Of a DNA stretch of 64,000 nucleotides, positions 34,718 to 43,109 are shown piece after piece. A model generated the notes under the pieces. That model saw nothing but the letters and a program-made list of their open reading frames with translations, did no database searches and was not told the origin of the DNA. A program made the translations under genes and the position numbers. This stretch comes from Nocardia crassostreae (GTDB taxonomy: Bacteria > Actinomycetota > Actinomycetes > Mycobacteriales > Mycobacteriaceae): contig NZ_BDCH01000010.1 of assembly GCF_001613405.1 (NCBI RefSeq), positions 1 through 64,000 of the forward strand, given 5' to 3'. How positions within the stretch are numbered: position 1 is the first letter of the stretch; every line of letters starts with the position of its first letter.

Positions 34718-35424
34718 TCACAGCTTCTGTTCCGAGGCTTGCACATACACGACGCCCTGGCCGACGCAGTGCAACTGCATGGCCTCACCCGCGCCGCGCC
34801 CGACCGCATCCCGCCAGCTCATGGTCGACTTCAATTCCGTCTGCACATTGCCGTACGCGGCCACGAACGCCTGCGGATCCACGACACCGGATACTGGCCG
34901 CCCACCGGCAATTCGATGAACCCGCCGTGCCCGAGCAGCACCGCGCTGCCCTGCCCGGAGATCTGCGTGGTGAACATGCCCTGGCCGGTGAGCACCCCGG
35001 CCGCCGCACCGCGCAGCGCGCCCATCAGCCCGCCGCCACGGCCGCCGCCCTGCCCGCCGCCCGAACTCGCCACGGACACAACCGAACTCTGCAAGCCTGC
35101 GGTATTGGCAAGAAGCCGTGAGGCTTCCACGCGCAGCACCGCTCCTGGCTGCATGTGCACGATATGGGTCTCCAGACCCGCGAAGCCGTAATGCACTTCG
35201 CCGTGCCCCTGCGCCATCATGGTGCGCTCGTGCTCACCGGCCATCATGCGCCCGGCCATACCCATGAGCCCGCCCATACCGCCCATCTGGCCCGCGCCGG
35301 GCACCTGATGCGGGGAGAAGGACACATCGCCGGTGTAGAACAGCATGGCGCCGGTGCGCGCGACCACGCCCCCGGCCTGCGCCACATTGACCTTGACGAC
35401 TTTTCCGTTGACCTGCTCGAACAT
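34718..35424 (-). pseudogene. AIM24-family gene with a frameshift (middle paralogue)
   Basis: Reads MFEQVNGKVVKVNVAQAGGV, HIVHMQPGAVLRVEASRLL and GQGMFTTQISGQGSAVLLGHGGFIEL as AIM24 up to GGQYPVS, after which the frame switches at about 34881-34887. In the next frame the expected ending continues: VDPQAFVAAYGNVQTELKS, SWRDAVGRGAGEAMQLHCVG and a stop at 34718. A single missing base explains it. Without the second frame the product ends in a short Arg-rich tail at 34831. It also has a Gly-rich insert (GGGQGGGRGGG). Decay or sequencing error; see findings. Confidence 0.85.
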
Positions 35425-35434
35425 TCGCTCTACC

Positions 35435-36058
35435 TCACCGCTCGGCGGGCTGGATCAACACCGCGCCCTGCCCGTCCCAGCGCAGCGAGAAGGCCTCTCC
35501 GCCGCCCTGCCTCATTACGGACCGCCAGCCGACATCGGTGATGAACGACTGATTGAGCTGCCCGCGCGCGGCCACGAACGCATCCGGATCCACCACCAGC
35601 GGATATTGCGGCGAGACCTCCAGATGAATGAGCGGACCGCCCGCCGACAGCAAGGCCACCTGACCGACGCCGCTCACCGTGGTGGTGAACAGGCCCTGTC
35701 CGGTCGACGCGCCGCGCAGGCCCGCGAAAGACACATCGGTGCGCAGGTTTCCGGCGAAGGCGAGCAGCTGCTGTGATTCCACCTGCAGCGTCTCGTTGTT
35801 CAGGTTCACCACCGTGACATGCTGACCGTTCACCGCGAAGAACACCCGGCCGTTGCCGGTGCACTCCATGAGCGAGAGGGATTCGCCGGTGGCGCGGCGT
35901 TTCAGGCCCGCGATCACTCCGTCGCCCCCGCCGAAACCGGCGCTCTTGAACTGGACATTGCCCTCATAGGCGACCATCGACCCCGAAATCGCACGGATAC
36001 TCGTTCCGGCGAGATGAGCCTCGATCACCTTCTTCGATTTTTCGAACAGCTGCGCCAT
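35435..36058 (-). CDS. AIM24-family protein (first paralogue)
   Basis: 207 aa. VEAHLAGTSIRAISGSMVAY, GESLSLMECTGNGRVFFA, LLAFAGNLRTDVSFAG, GQGLFTTTVSGVGQVAL, VVDPDAFVAARG and QGAVLIQPAER are spread along the single beta-rich domain. First of the AIM24 trio, starting about 110 bp from the divergent TerD-TerD gene. Gap to the next gene is 10 nt. Confidence 0.9.
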   Translation of the reverse strand: MAQLFEKSKKVIEAHLAGTSIRAISGSMVAYEGNVQFKSAGFGGGDGVIAGLKRRATGESLSLMECTGNGRVFFAVNGQHVTVVNLNNETLQVESQQLLAFAGNLRTDVSFAGLRGASTGQGLFTTTVSGVGQVALLSAGGPLIHLEVSPQYPLVVDPDAFVAARGQLNQSFITDVGWRSVMRQGGGEAFSLRWDGQGAVLIQPAER

Positions 36059-36170
36059 CGACCGCCCCGTATTCCGAACTGTGCCGCCACCCTAACCGAT
36101 CGGTCGGCGGCTGGTGCCCCCGATTTCTCGTAGAGTGGCAGCGAACGCACCGACAAGCGAAGGGTCGACC

Positions 36171-37589
36171 TTGTCCGCAGCACTGGTGAAGGGCCAGAAC
36201 GGCCCTCTGAATGTCAATGACGTGGTGATCAGCATGCAGATCGCCGCGCCCGCCGATCTCTCCGCACTGCTGGTCACCGAGAGCGGCAAGGTCCGGTCGG
36301 ACGCCGATTTCGTGTTCTTCAACCAGCCCAGCGGGCCGGGGGTGAACCTGCAGCCCGGACCGGGCGGGCAGCCCGCCTCGCTGCTGGTGTCGCTGGGCGC
36401 TGTGCCCGCCGACATTCAGCAGGTCCGGGCGGTCATCACCCTCGACGATCCCGGCAACAGCTTCGGGCGCATCAGCGCGCCCAGCGTCTTCGTCTCCGAT
36501 GCGGGCGGAAATCCGTTGTTCGAGTACCGGATCGAGGGGCTCAGCAGCGAATCCATCGTGATCGCGCTGGAACTGTACCGGCGCCAGGGCAGCTGGAAGG
36601 TGCGCGCGGTCGGGCAGGGCTATGCGGGCGGATTCGCGGCGCTGGTCACCGATCACGGCGTGACGGTGAACGAGGCGCCGCAGACGCAGGCCGCTCCCCC
36701 GCCGCCGCCTCCCGCGCCCGCGAGTTACCCGCCGCCCGCGCAGCCCACGGGCGGATACCCGCCGCCGACCGAACAGTTCGCGCCCGCCGGTGGCTATCCC
36801 CCGCCGACCCAGGGCTATCCGCCGCCCGCCCCCGACTACCCGCCGCAGGGCGGCGGCTATCCGCCGCCGGGACAAGGCTTTCCGCCCCAGGGCCAGGGCT
36901 TCCCGCAGCCCGGCCAGGGTTATCCGCCGCCGCAGGGTGGCGGCTACGCGCCCCCGCCCGGTCAGCAGGCCGCGCCCTCCGGCGATATCAACCTGTCCAA
37001 GGATCGTCCGGTCAGCCTGGTCAAGGGCCAGCGCGTCAACCTCCGCAAGGAGGGCGGCGCGGCGCTCACCTTCGTGAAGATGGGCCTCGGCTGGGATCCG
37101 GTGAAGCGCGGCGGCATGTTCGGCAGCCGCGCCGTCGATATCGACCTCGACGCCTCCGTCATCCTCTTCGCGGACATGAACCCCGCCGATGTCGTCTACT
37201 ACGGCAGCCTCTCCTCCAAGGACGGCTCCGTCCGCCATTCCGGCGACAACCTCACCGGCGAAGGCGCGGGCGACGACGAGGTCATCCAGGTCGACCTCAC
37301 CCGCATCCCCCAGCACATCACCACCCTCCTGTTCATCGTCACCTCCTACAAGGGCCACACCTTCGAACAGGTCGCCAACGCCTTCTGCCGCCTGATCGAC
37401 GGCACCAACAACGCCGAACTGGCCCGCTACACCCTCGCGGGCGGCATGCCCTTCACCGCCATGGCCATGGCCAAGGTCTACCGCGCTGGCGGCACCAACG
37501 ACTGGAAAATGGAAGCCATAGGCGAAGGCTTCCAAGCCAAACACCCCGGCGAAGCTGTCCCCCAACTAGGCCGCTTCCTCGGAATGTAG
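36171..37589 (+). CDS. tandem TerD protein: degenerate TerD, Pro/Gly/Tyr-rich linker, canonical TerD
   Basis: 472 aa from a TTG start with GAAGGG 6 nt upstream. Domain 1 (about 1-165) has the TerD beginning (AALVKGQNGPLN), DFVFFNQPSGPG and RAVGQGYAGGFAAL but lacks the calcium loop. Linker (about 170-275) is built of GGYPPPTQGYPPP-like repeats and is probably disordered and condensation-prone. Domain 2 (about 278-472) has VDIDLDASVILF, the full loop GDNLTGEGAGDDE and VIQVDL. Divergent from the AIM24 operon. A repeat element and terminator follow the stop. Confidence 0.92.
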   Translation: MSAALVKGQNGPLNVNDVVISMQIAAPADLSALLVTESGKVRSDADFVFFNQPSGPGVNLQPGPGGQPASLLVSLGAVPADIQQVRAVITLDDPGNSFGRISAPSVFVSDAGGNPLFEYRIEGLSSESIVIALELYRRQGSWKVRAVGQGYAGGFAALVTDHGVTVNEAPQTQAAPPPPPPAPASYPPPAQPTGGYPPPTEQFAPAGGYPPPTQGYPPPAPDYPPQGGGYPPPGQGFPPQGQGFPQPGQGYPPPQGGGYAPPPGQQAAPSGDINLSKDRPVSLVKGQRVNLRKEGGAALTFVKMGLGWDPVKRGGMFGSRAVDIDLDASVILFADMNPADVVYYGSLSSKDGSVRHSGDNLTGEGAGDDEVIQVDLTRIPQHITTLLFIVTSYKGHTFEQVANAFCRLIDGTNNAELARYTLAGGMPFTAMAMAKVYRAGGTNDWKMEAIGEGFQAKHPGEAVPQLGRFLGM

Positions 37590-37593
37590 GACA

Positions 37594-37617
37594 ACAACTC
37601 TCGTAACTCTCAGGGGC
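37594..37617 (+). repeat. 3'-end repeat element, copy 1
   Basis: 24-nt sequence beginning ACAACTCTCG and ending TCTCAGGGGC, 4 nt after the TerD-TerD stop. Perfect inverted copy at 37861-37884; the first 23 nt also recur at 44760-44782. Confidence 0.85.
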
Positions 37618-37640
37618 TTCACCCCCGAACCCCCGGATAA

Positions 37641-37674
37641 GAGGAGCCCCGCGCCCGAAGGCGCGGGGCTCCTC
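37641..37674. terminator. terminator hairpin after the TerD-TerD gene
   Basis: Perfect 14-bp arms GAGGAGCCCCGCGC / GCGCGGGGCTCCTC around CCGAAG, 51 nt past the stop; no T tract. Confidence 0.85.
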
Positions 37675-37734
37675 TCACACTTCGGGGTATCAGGGCTTGC
37701 CCACCCTCTGCCCCTCGAGGGTGTCGGCGCTGGT

Positions 37735-37860
37735 CCAGCGTCTGTCCCTTGGGGGCGGGACTCGCCCAGCCTCTGCCGCTTGGGGTGTCGGGGCTGCCCA
37801 GCGTCTGTCCCTTGGGGGCGGGACTCGCCCTGCCTCTGCCCCTTGGGGTTTCAGGGGCTT
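37735..37860. repeat. 63-bp tandem repeat in the convergent spacer
   Basis: Two nearly identical 63-bp units starting CCAGCGTCTGTCCCTTGG at 37735 and 37798, with a degenerate partial unit before them (about 37700-37734). GC-rich, no coding frame. Located between two inverted 24-nt elements. Confidence 0.8.
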
Positions 37861-37884
37861 GCCCCTGAGAGTTACGAGAGTTGT
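37861..37884 (-). repeat. 3'-end repeat element, copy 2
   Basis: Perfect reverse complement of 37594-37617; in minus orientation it starts 1 nt after the stop of the GT87 gene. Confidence 0.85.
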
Positions 37885-37885
37885 T

Positions 37886-39544
37886 TCAGCTCACTGGAAC
37901 CGGGGTGCGGGGGCGGAGGAGGGGCGGCAGCCAGGGGAGTGTGGGGTCTGGGGCGCGGTTGAGGATGCCGCCGGAGGGGTCGTCAATGCCGTCGCGGCGG
38001 ACGGGGTCTTCGGCGGGGCGGTAGATCTGGCGGATTACCAAGGCGCACAGGGCTATTACCGCTAGGTCGCGGAGGATTACGGTGCCGGTGAACCATTGCT
38101 CGGGGAGGCCCTTTTTGTCGGTGCCTAGGTAGTAGTACATGCGGGGGACCCAGACCAGGGCGTCGATTGTCATCCAGGCCAGGAGGATTCGGCGTTGGGG
38201 GAGGGCCAGGACGGCCAGGGGGACCAGCCAGAGGGAGTACTGGGGGCTCCATACCTTGTTGGTGAGGAGGAAGGCCGCTACGACGAGGAAGGCCAGTTGG
38301 GCCAGGCGGGGGCGGCGGGCGGCGGTGAGGCCGATCCAGCCGATGCCTGCGCAGGCCGCGGCGAACAGCAGGAGTGAGATCACGTTCAGGATGGACGGGG
38401 CCTCACCGGGTTTCAGCACGCCGTCGAAGCCTGTCCAGCCGGTGAACGAGGTGATCACGTTGTGGATGGAGTCCGGGTCGGCGTGGCGTTCGGTATTGAG
38501 CCGGAAGAACTCTCGCCACCCGTTCGGGTACAGCACGGCGATGGGCGCGTTGACCGTGAGCCAGGTGATGACCGCGGCCGCGGCCGTCGCCCCACCGGCG
38601 CGCAGCGGGCCGAATCCGCCGAAGACCTCCGCATCCTCGCCGCGGCGCTCGGCGCGCAGGCACAGGATGAGGATCGGGCCCAGCAGCAGCAGGGGATACA
38701 GCTTGGCGGCCCCGCCCAAGCCCAGCAGAATGCCCGCCAGCACCGGCCGCCGCCGCGCCCACGCCAGCAGCCCGCCCGCGGCGAAAGCCGTTGCGAGCGC
38801 GTCGAAATTGGTGAACGCGTGCACCAGCACCAGCGGCGAGAGCGCGATGAGCGCGGCATCCCACACCCGGCGCCCGCCCGCCAGCCGCGCCGAGGCCCAG
38901 ATGGTGACCAGCCAGGCCATGGACAGCAGCACCGCCACCACATTGAAGTAGATGACCAACTCCAGCGCGCTCGGCAGCGGAGATTGCTTCCACGCCTTGG
39001 CGATTCCCATGGCCCCGTACTGGAACAGGCCCGACAGCACCGGATACTCCATGTACCGGACCTGCGGGCGCCCATTGCCGTCGAATTCGGTCCACTTCTT
39101 CTTGTACGGGAACGCGCCCTCGTTCAGGTGCTCCGCACCGTAGAGCGGCACCGTGTCCGAATAGCACATGGCCGTGTACTGGCGGCCGTCGTTCCAGTCC
39201 AGCCCCAGCGCGCCGTCGGTGCTGGTCTGCTGAATGCAGCCCGCCTTGCCGAACCAGCTCAGCGCCAGGAACACCACGGCGAAGGCCAGCAGCACGCGCA
39301 TGGGCGTCCAGAACCGGACCCGCCCGATGACGGCGTGATCGCCGACCGGTCCGCCGATCACATCGGCGAGCTGCGAGGTCAGCGCATCGGTGCGGCTGGG
39401 CTTGTCCCGGTCGTCCGCGGAGCGCAGATCGGCGGCCAGCGGCGCGGGCGAAACATACAGTTCCGCAACACTATCCGGTTGTGGTGCGCGACCGGCCGAC
39501 GCCCCGGGGGCCGTCGGCCGGTTCACCAGTTCCTGCTCGATCAC
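37886..39544 (-). CDS. GT87-family membrane glycosyltransferase (Rv0051-like)
   Basis: 552 aa. N-terminal cytosolic stretch of about 75 residues, then around ten transmembrane helices. GT87/DUF2029 markers: DGRQYTAMCYSDTVPLYG in the first external loop, VRYMEYPVLSGLFQYGAMG, LGGAAKLYPLLLLGPIL and NKVWSPQYSLWLVPLAV. It follows the class A PBP gene by 9 nt, the same order as ponA1-Rv0051 in M. tuberculosis. Probably adds mannose or arabinose from a polyprenyl-phosphate donor to an envelope glycan. GTG start. Confidence 0.88.
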   Translation of the reverse strand: MIEQELVNRPTAPGASAGRAPQPDSVAELYVSPAPLAADLRSADDRDKPSRTDALTSQLADVIGGPVGDHAVIGRVRFWTPMRVLLAFAVVFLALSWFGKAGCIQQTSTDGALGLDWNDGRQYTAMCYSDTVPLYGAEHLNEGAFPYKKKWTEFDGNGRPQVRYMEYPVLSGLFQYGAMGIAKAWKQSPLPSALELVIYFNVVAVLLSMAWLVTIWASARLAGGRRVWDAALIALSPLVLVHAFTNFDALATAFAAGGLLAWARRRPVLAGILLGLGGAAKLYPLLLLGPILILCLRAERRGEDAEVFGGFGPLRAGGATAAAAVITWLTVNAPIAVLYPNGWREFFRLNTERHADPDSIHNVITSFTGWTGFDGVLKPGEAPSILNVISLLLFAAACAGIGWIGLTAARRPRLAQLAFLVVAAFLLTNKVWSPQYSLWLVPLAVLALPQRRILLAWMTIDALVWVPRMYYYLGTDKKGLPEQWFTGTVILRDLAVIALCALVIRQIYRPAEDPVRRDGIDDPSGGILNRAPDPTLPWLPPLLRPRTPVPVS

Positions 39545-39553
39545 AGGTGCAGG

Positions 39554-42388
39554 CTATCGATTGCGTCCGTTGCCGTTACCGGTGCCGTTCCCATTACCGG
39601 TTCCCCCGTTTCCGTTCGGCGTCGTCGGCACCGTGGTCAGCGGCGCCCCATCGGACGGTTGCACCGGCTGGCCGGGCAGCGGACCGCCCTCCTGCGTGTC
39701 CTGCTGCGGCTCCTGGGCCCGCTGATTCTGCGGATTCGGGGCCAGCCCCGGCACCGGAATCGTGATGCCCGGCAGGATCTCCACCTGCGACTGCGTGATC
39801 ACCGGCGGCGCCAGCGGCGCGTTCGTGGTCGAGTTCGGCGTGTACGGCGCGGACCAGGACGGCACACCCGCCTGACCGGCAATGGCGCCCGGCTTCGGGA
39901 AGTCCTCCTTCGGCGAGCCCTGCAGCGCGCCGTCCATGGTGTCCTTCCAAATGTCGGACGGCAGGCCGGAGCCGTAGATCATGCCGCTGGTGCCGCGCAG
40001 CGGATCGCCCTGTTCGGTGCCGACCCAGACCGCGGTGGACAGCGACGGGGTGTAGCCGACCATCCAGGCGTCCCGGTTCTGGCCGGTGTCGCCGAGCTGG
40101 TGGGTGCCGGTCTTGGAAGCGGATTCGCGGCCGTTGGCCAGCTGATGGTTGCGCGACCAGGCGGCGATGGGCTTCATGGCGGCGGTCACATTGTCCGCCA
40201 CGGCGGCCGAGACGCGCTGCTCACCGGCGACCTCGCCGCGATCCAGCAGGGCGGTGCCGTCGGAGGTCACGACCTTCTGCACGAAGTGCGGCGCGTGGTA
40301 CATGCCCGAGGCCGCCAGCGTCGCGTAGGCGGAGGCCATATCCAGCGGCCGCACCTGGTACTGACCCAGCACCACACCGTTGTTGGGGCCGTTGCCGTCC
40401 GGTTCGGTGAGCGTCTTGCCCACGCCCGGAATGGATTCCGGGATGCCGAGCTTGTGCGCCATATCGGCGATCTTCTGCGGGCCGTTGCCCGGCATGTCCA
40501 GCATCATGCGGTAGAAGCTGGTGTTCAGCGACCGCTTGAGCGCCTCGGCGATGGTGCAGTTGCCGCACTGCTCACCCTCGACGTTGGTGATCTTGATGCC
40601 GTTCACCGTGACCGGCGCGGAGTCGTACAGCGTGGACAGCGACTTGCCGAGCTCCAGATTCTCCGCCAGGCCGAACACCTTGAACGAGGAGCCCGCGGGC
40701 AGACCGGCATTCGCGAAGTCGAAGCCCTGGCCGTCGGTGCCGCCGTAGTAGCCGAGCACCGCACCGGTGCGCGGATCGATGGACACCACCGCCGTGCGCA
40801 GATTGTCCGGCTCACCCTGCATGTTGCTGGTGGCGGCGTCGACCGCGGCGCTCTGCACCTTGGGATCGATGGTCGTGGTGATCTGTAGACCCTCGGTGTT
40901 CAGCTCGTGCTCGCTGATCCCGGCCGCCGACAGCTCGCTGAGCACCTGCGTCTTGATCAGGCCCTCCGGCCCGCTGTCCAGGGTCTTGTCGCCCGCGGCC
41001 TGCGAGGCCGGAATCACCTCTGGATACTGCATGCCCGCCCGGTCGGCGGCGGAGATATTGCCCGCCTTCACCATGCCGTCGAGCACGTACTCCCAGCGCG
41101 TCTTGGCGCCGGTCGGATTCTTCTCCGGATCCAGATTGGACGGCTGCTGAATGGTGGCCGCCAGCACCGCGCCCTCGGTCACGCTCAGTTCGCCCACCGG
41201 CTTGCCGAAGTAGGCCTTGGCGGCCGCGTCGATGCCGTAGGCGCCGCGACCGAAGTAGATGGTGTTCAGGTACGCGGTGAGAATGTCGTCCTTGGACCAC
41301 TCGCGCGCCATCTTGGCGGAGATCACCAGCTCCTTGAGCTTTCGCGTCAGCGAGCGCTCATTGCCGACCAGCGCGTTCTTCACGTACTGCTGGGTGATCG
41401 TGGAACCACCACCGGCGCTGGCCTTGCCCAGCACATTGTCGCGCAGGGCGCGCGCGAAGCCGGAGATGGAGAAGCCCGGATTGGTGTAGAAGTCCCGGTC
41501 CTCGGCCGCGATCACCGCCTGGCGCACCGCCGGCGGAATCTGGTCGATCGAGACGTCGGTCCGGTTGCCTTCCGGCGGAACGACTTTGGACAGCACCGAG
41601 GTGCCGTCGGACATGTAGATGGTGGCCACCTGATTGGTCTTCAGGTCACCGGGCTGCGGCACGCTGGCCGTCGAGTACGCGATCAGGAACGCGGTGCTGG
41701 GCACCACGATGAACAGCGCCAGCCCGACGTAGCAGACGCGCCGCAGAATCCGCCACCACGACCGCTTCTTCGGCGTGCCCGCGGGACGCCCACCCCGGCC
41801 GGACCTGCCGGAGCCGTTACCGCCCCCGGGGCGGCGCGGCGGCGGGCCGCCGGGCGCCGCGGCCTGTGCCCGGCGCGCGGCCGTATTGGGTCCCGTCGGC
41901 GGGCGGGTGCGATCGTCGGCGGGACGCGGACGCGTACCGGTACCGGCCGCGCGCACACTGCGATCCGCGGCGCGCTGCGAGCGATCGGAGGCGGCGGCGC
42001 GCTGAATATGATCCGGCACGGCCTGTCGCGCTCCCGTGTTCACCTTTTGTGTGGCATCGGAATTGGGGTGGGGTAGCTTGCGCGTCGCGTCCGGATTGCT
42101 CGCGCGCTGCGCGGGCGGCGGCGGTACGGGACGGCGCGGCTGACCACCCTGCGGCGGCACCGGCCCCCGCGGCGGCTGCCCGTTGGGCGCGCGCGGCGGC
42201 ACCCCGCCTGGCCCCTGCGCCGGACCGCGACCGGGCGCACCCGGACCCTGCCCTGGATGACCCATTGGCTGCCGCGCCCCGGGCGGCGGACCTGCCGGTC
42301 GAGGCGACGGGTAGCCGCCGGGGCCGGAGTGCGAACCGCCACGCTGGGGGCGGCCGCCGTGCGGTCCGTCGTCATAGGGCGATGTCAC
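39554..42388 (-). CDS. ponA1: class A penicillin-binding protein (ponA1-like)
   Basis: 944 aa bifunctional peptidoglycan synthase. Pro/Gly/Arg-rich cytosolic region of about 205 residues, one membrane anchor (about 212-238, LALFIVVPSTAFLIAYS), GT51 glycosyltransferase with AAEDRDFYTNPG and GGGSTITQQYVKN, and a transpeptidase with SSFK (near 568), SLNTS (near 620) and KTGT (near 760). Tail rich in Pro then Asn-Gly repeats. GTG start has GGAG 9 nt upstream. Same position and neighbours as ponA1. A paralogue without the long N-terminus lies at 46013-48205. Confidence 0.95.
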   Translation of the reverse strand: MTSPYDDGPHGGRPQRGGSHSGPGGYPSPRPAGPPPGARQPMGHPGQGPGAPGRGPAQGPGGVPPRAPNGQPPRGPVPPQGGQPRRPVPPPPAQRASNPDATRKLPHPNSDATQKVNTGARQAVPDHIQRAAASDRSQRAADRSVRAAGTGTRPRPADDRTRPPTGPNTAARRAQAAAPGGPPPRRPGGGNGSGRSGRGGRPAGTPKKRSWWRILRRVCYVGLALFIVVPSTAFLIAYSTASVPQPGDLKTNQVATIYMSDGTSVLSKVVPPEGNRTDVSIDQIPPAVRQAVIAAEDRDFYTNPGFSISGFARALRDNVLGKASAGGGSTITQQYVKNALVGNERSLTRKLKELVISAKMAREWSKDDILTAYLNTIYFGRGAYGIDAAAKAYFGKPVGELSVTEGAVLAATIQQPSNLDPEKNPTGAKTRWEYVLDGMVKAGNISAADRAGMQYPEVIPASQAAGDKTLDSGPEGLIKTQVLSELSAAGISEHELNTEGLQITTTIDPKVQSAAVDAATSNMQGEPDNLRTAVVSIDPRTGAVLGYYGGTDGQGFDFANAGLPAGSSFKVFGLAENLELGKSLSTLYDSAPVTVNGIKITNVEGEQCGNCTIAEALKRSLNTSFYRMMLDMPGNGPQKIADMAHKLGIPESIPGVGKTLTEPDGNGPNNGVVLGQYQVRPLDMASAYATLAASGMYHAPHFVQKVVTSDGTALLDRGEVAGEQRVSAAVADNVTAAMKPIAAWSRNHQLANGRESASKTGTHQLGDTGQNRDAWMVGYTPSLSTAVWVGTEQGDPLRGTSGMIYGSGLPSDIWKDTMDGALQGSPKEDFPKPGAIAGQAGVPSWSAPYTPNSTTNAPLAPPVITQSQVEILPGITIPVPGLAPNPQNQRAQEPQQDTQEGGPLPGQPVQPSDGAPLTTVPTTPNGNGGTGNGNGTGNGNGRNR

Positions 42389-42500
42389 AGCCTGGATCTC
42401 CAATAACTACTCGAAATACGGTCCTGTGGGCTCGATGCGGTCACGTACACCGCGGCGGGCACGTCGTGCGTGCCCGCGGATCAGCAGTCGACGTGGCCTT

Positions 42501-42914
42501 TCATTCGGCGGCCGTGCGGCGCGTGCCGACCCGGCGGCGTCCGGTCGGTGCCGGGGCCATGCCCAGCACATAGGACTGCACCAGATGATTCCAACTGCAG
42601 GTCCGGCACACCTCCACGACGTGCACCGAGAACTCCTCGCGAGTCTCGGCCAGCCGCACCAGTTCCTCCGGTGTGCGGGCAGAGCCGACGACCGGTCCCA
42701 GCCCGTCGCCGTAGACCCAGCTTACGAGGGTGAGCTGCTCTTTCCTGCAGATGGGGCATGTGACCTCGCTCCCCCGCCCATGGAATTTGGCCGCACGCAA
42801 CAGATAGGGATTGGCATCGCAGACTTCGGCGACGTCCACCCGCCCCGCATAGACGTCGGCCAGCAGCGACCGGCGCCGAAGCGCATAGTCCACTACCTGC
42901 CGCTGTATTCGCAC
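42501..42914 (-). CDS. DUF5318 zinc-ribbon-like protein (Rv0049-like)
   Basis: 137 aa from a GTG that lies 7 nt after the -10 box TACTCT (leaderless). Sequence: RIQRQVVDYALRRRSLLADV, then CPICRKEQLTLVSWVYGDGLG and, near the C-terminus, EVCRTCSWNHLV. The two CxxC pairs make a zinc ribbon. Location before ponA1 matches Rv0049 of M. tuberculosis. Function unknown; conserved in Mycobacteriales. Confidence 0.87.
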   Translation of the reverse strand: MRIQRQVVDYALRRRSLLADVYAGRVDVAEVCDANPYLLRAAKFHGRGSEVTCPICRKEQLTLVSWVYGDGLGPVVGSARTPEELVRLAETREEFSVHVVEVCRTCSWNHLVQSYVLGMAPAPTGRRRVGTRRTAAE

Positions 42915-42921
42915 GCGACCC

Positions 42922-42927
42922 AGAGTA
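42922..42927 (-). promoter_or_regulatory. -10 box TACTCT, predicted leaderless promoter
   Basis: TACTCT plus 7 nt then the GTG start of the DUF5318 gene. Confidence 0.5.
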
Positions 42928-43031
42928 CTTGCGGGGGTACGACCCCCGCACGCCCCCGATCGACTCTCAGGGTTCTCACGGAGTCGTTCTGTCTCCATTG
43001 CGCCCCGCCCGTCCCGCCAGACAAGTAGCGC

Positions 43032-43054
43032 AACTATATCGGCGCGATATAGTT
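43032..43054. promoter_or_regulatory. perfect palindromic operator upstream of padR-ino1
   Basis: 10-nt arms AACTATATCG / CGATATAGTT around GCG, 55 nt before the padR start. It is an AT-rich island in very GC-rich DNA and has PadR-type dyad symmetry. Likely binding site of the PadR protein for autoregulation and ino1 control. Confidence 0.75.
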
Positions 43055-43109
43055 TGGAATCGCATCCATCGGTTAGATCTGAAGACAACAGTCAGGGAGG
43101 TGAGGCCCG

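Noticed and set aside
37641..37674. Possible CRISPR or mobile element in the repeat-rich spacer
   Set aside because: Only two to three 63-bp units, no spacers of uniform size, no cas genes or transposase; the hairpin is a terminator.
38462..40888. 808-codon plus-strand open frame opposite ponA1/GT87
   Set aside because: Shadow of two well-supported genes; low-complexity Arg/Gln/His pattern and no family motifs.
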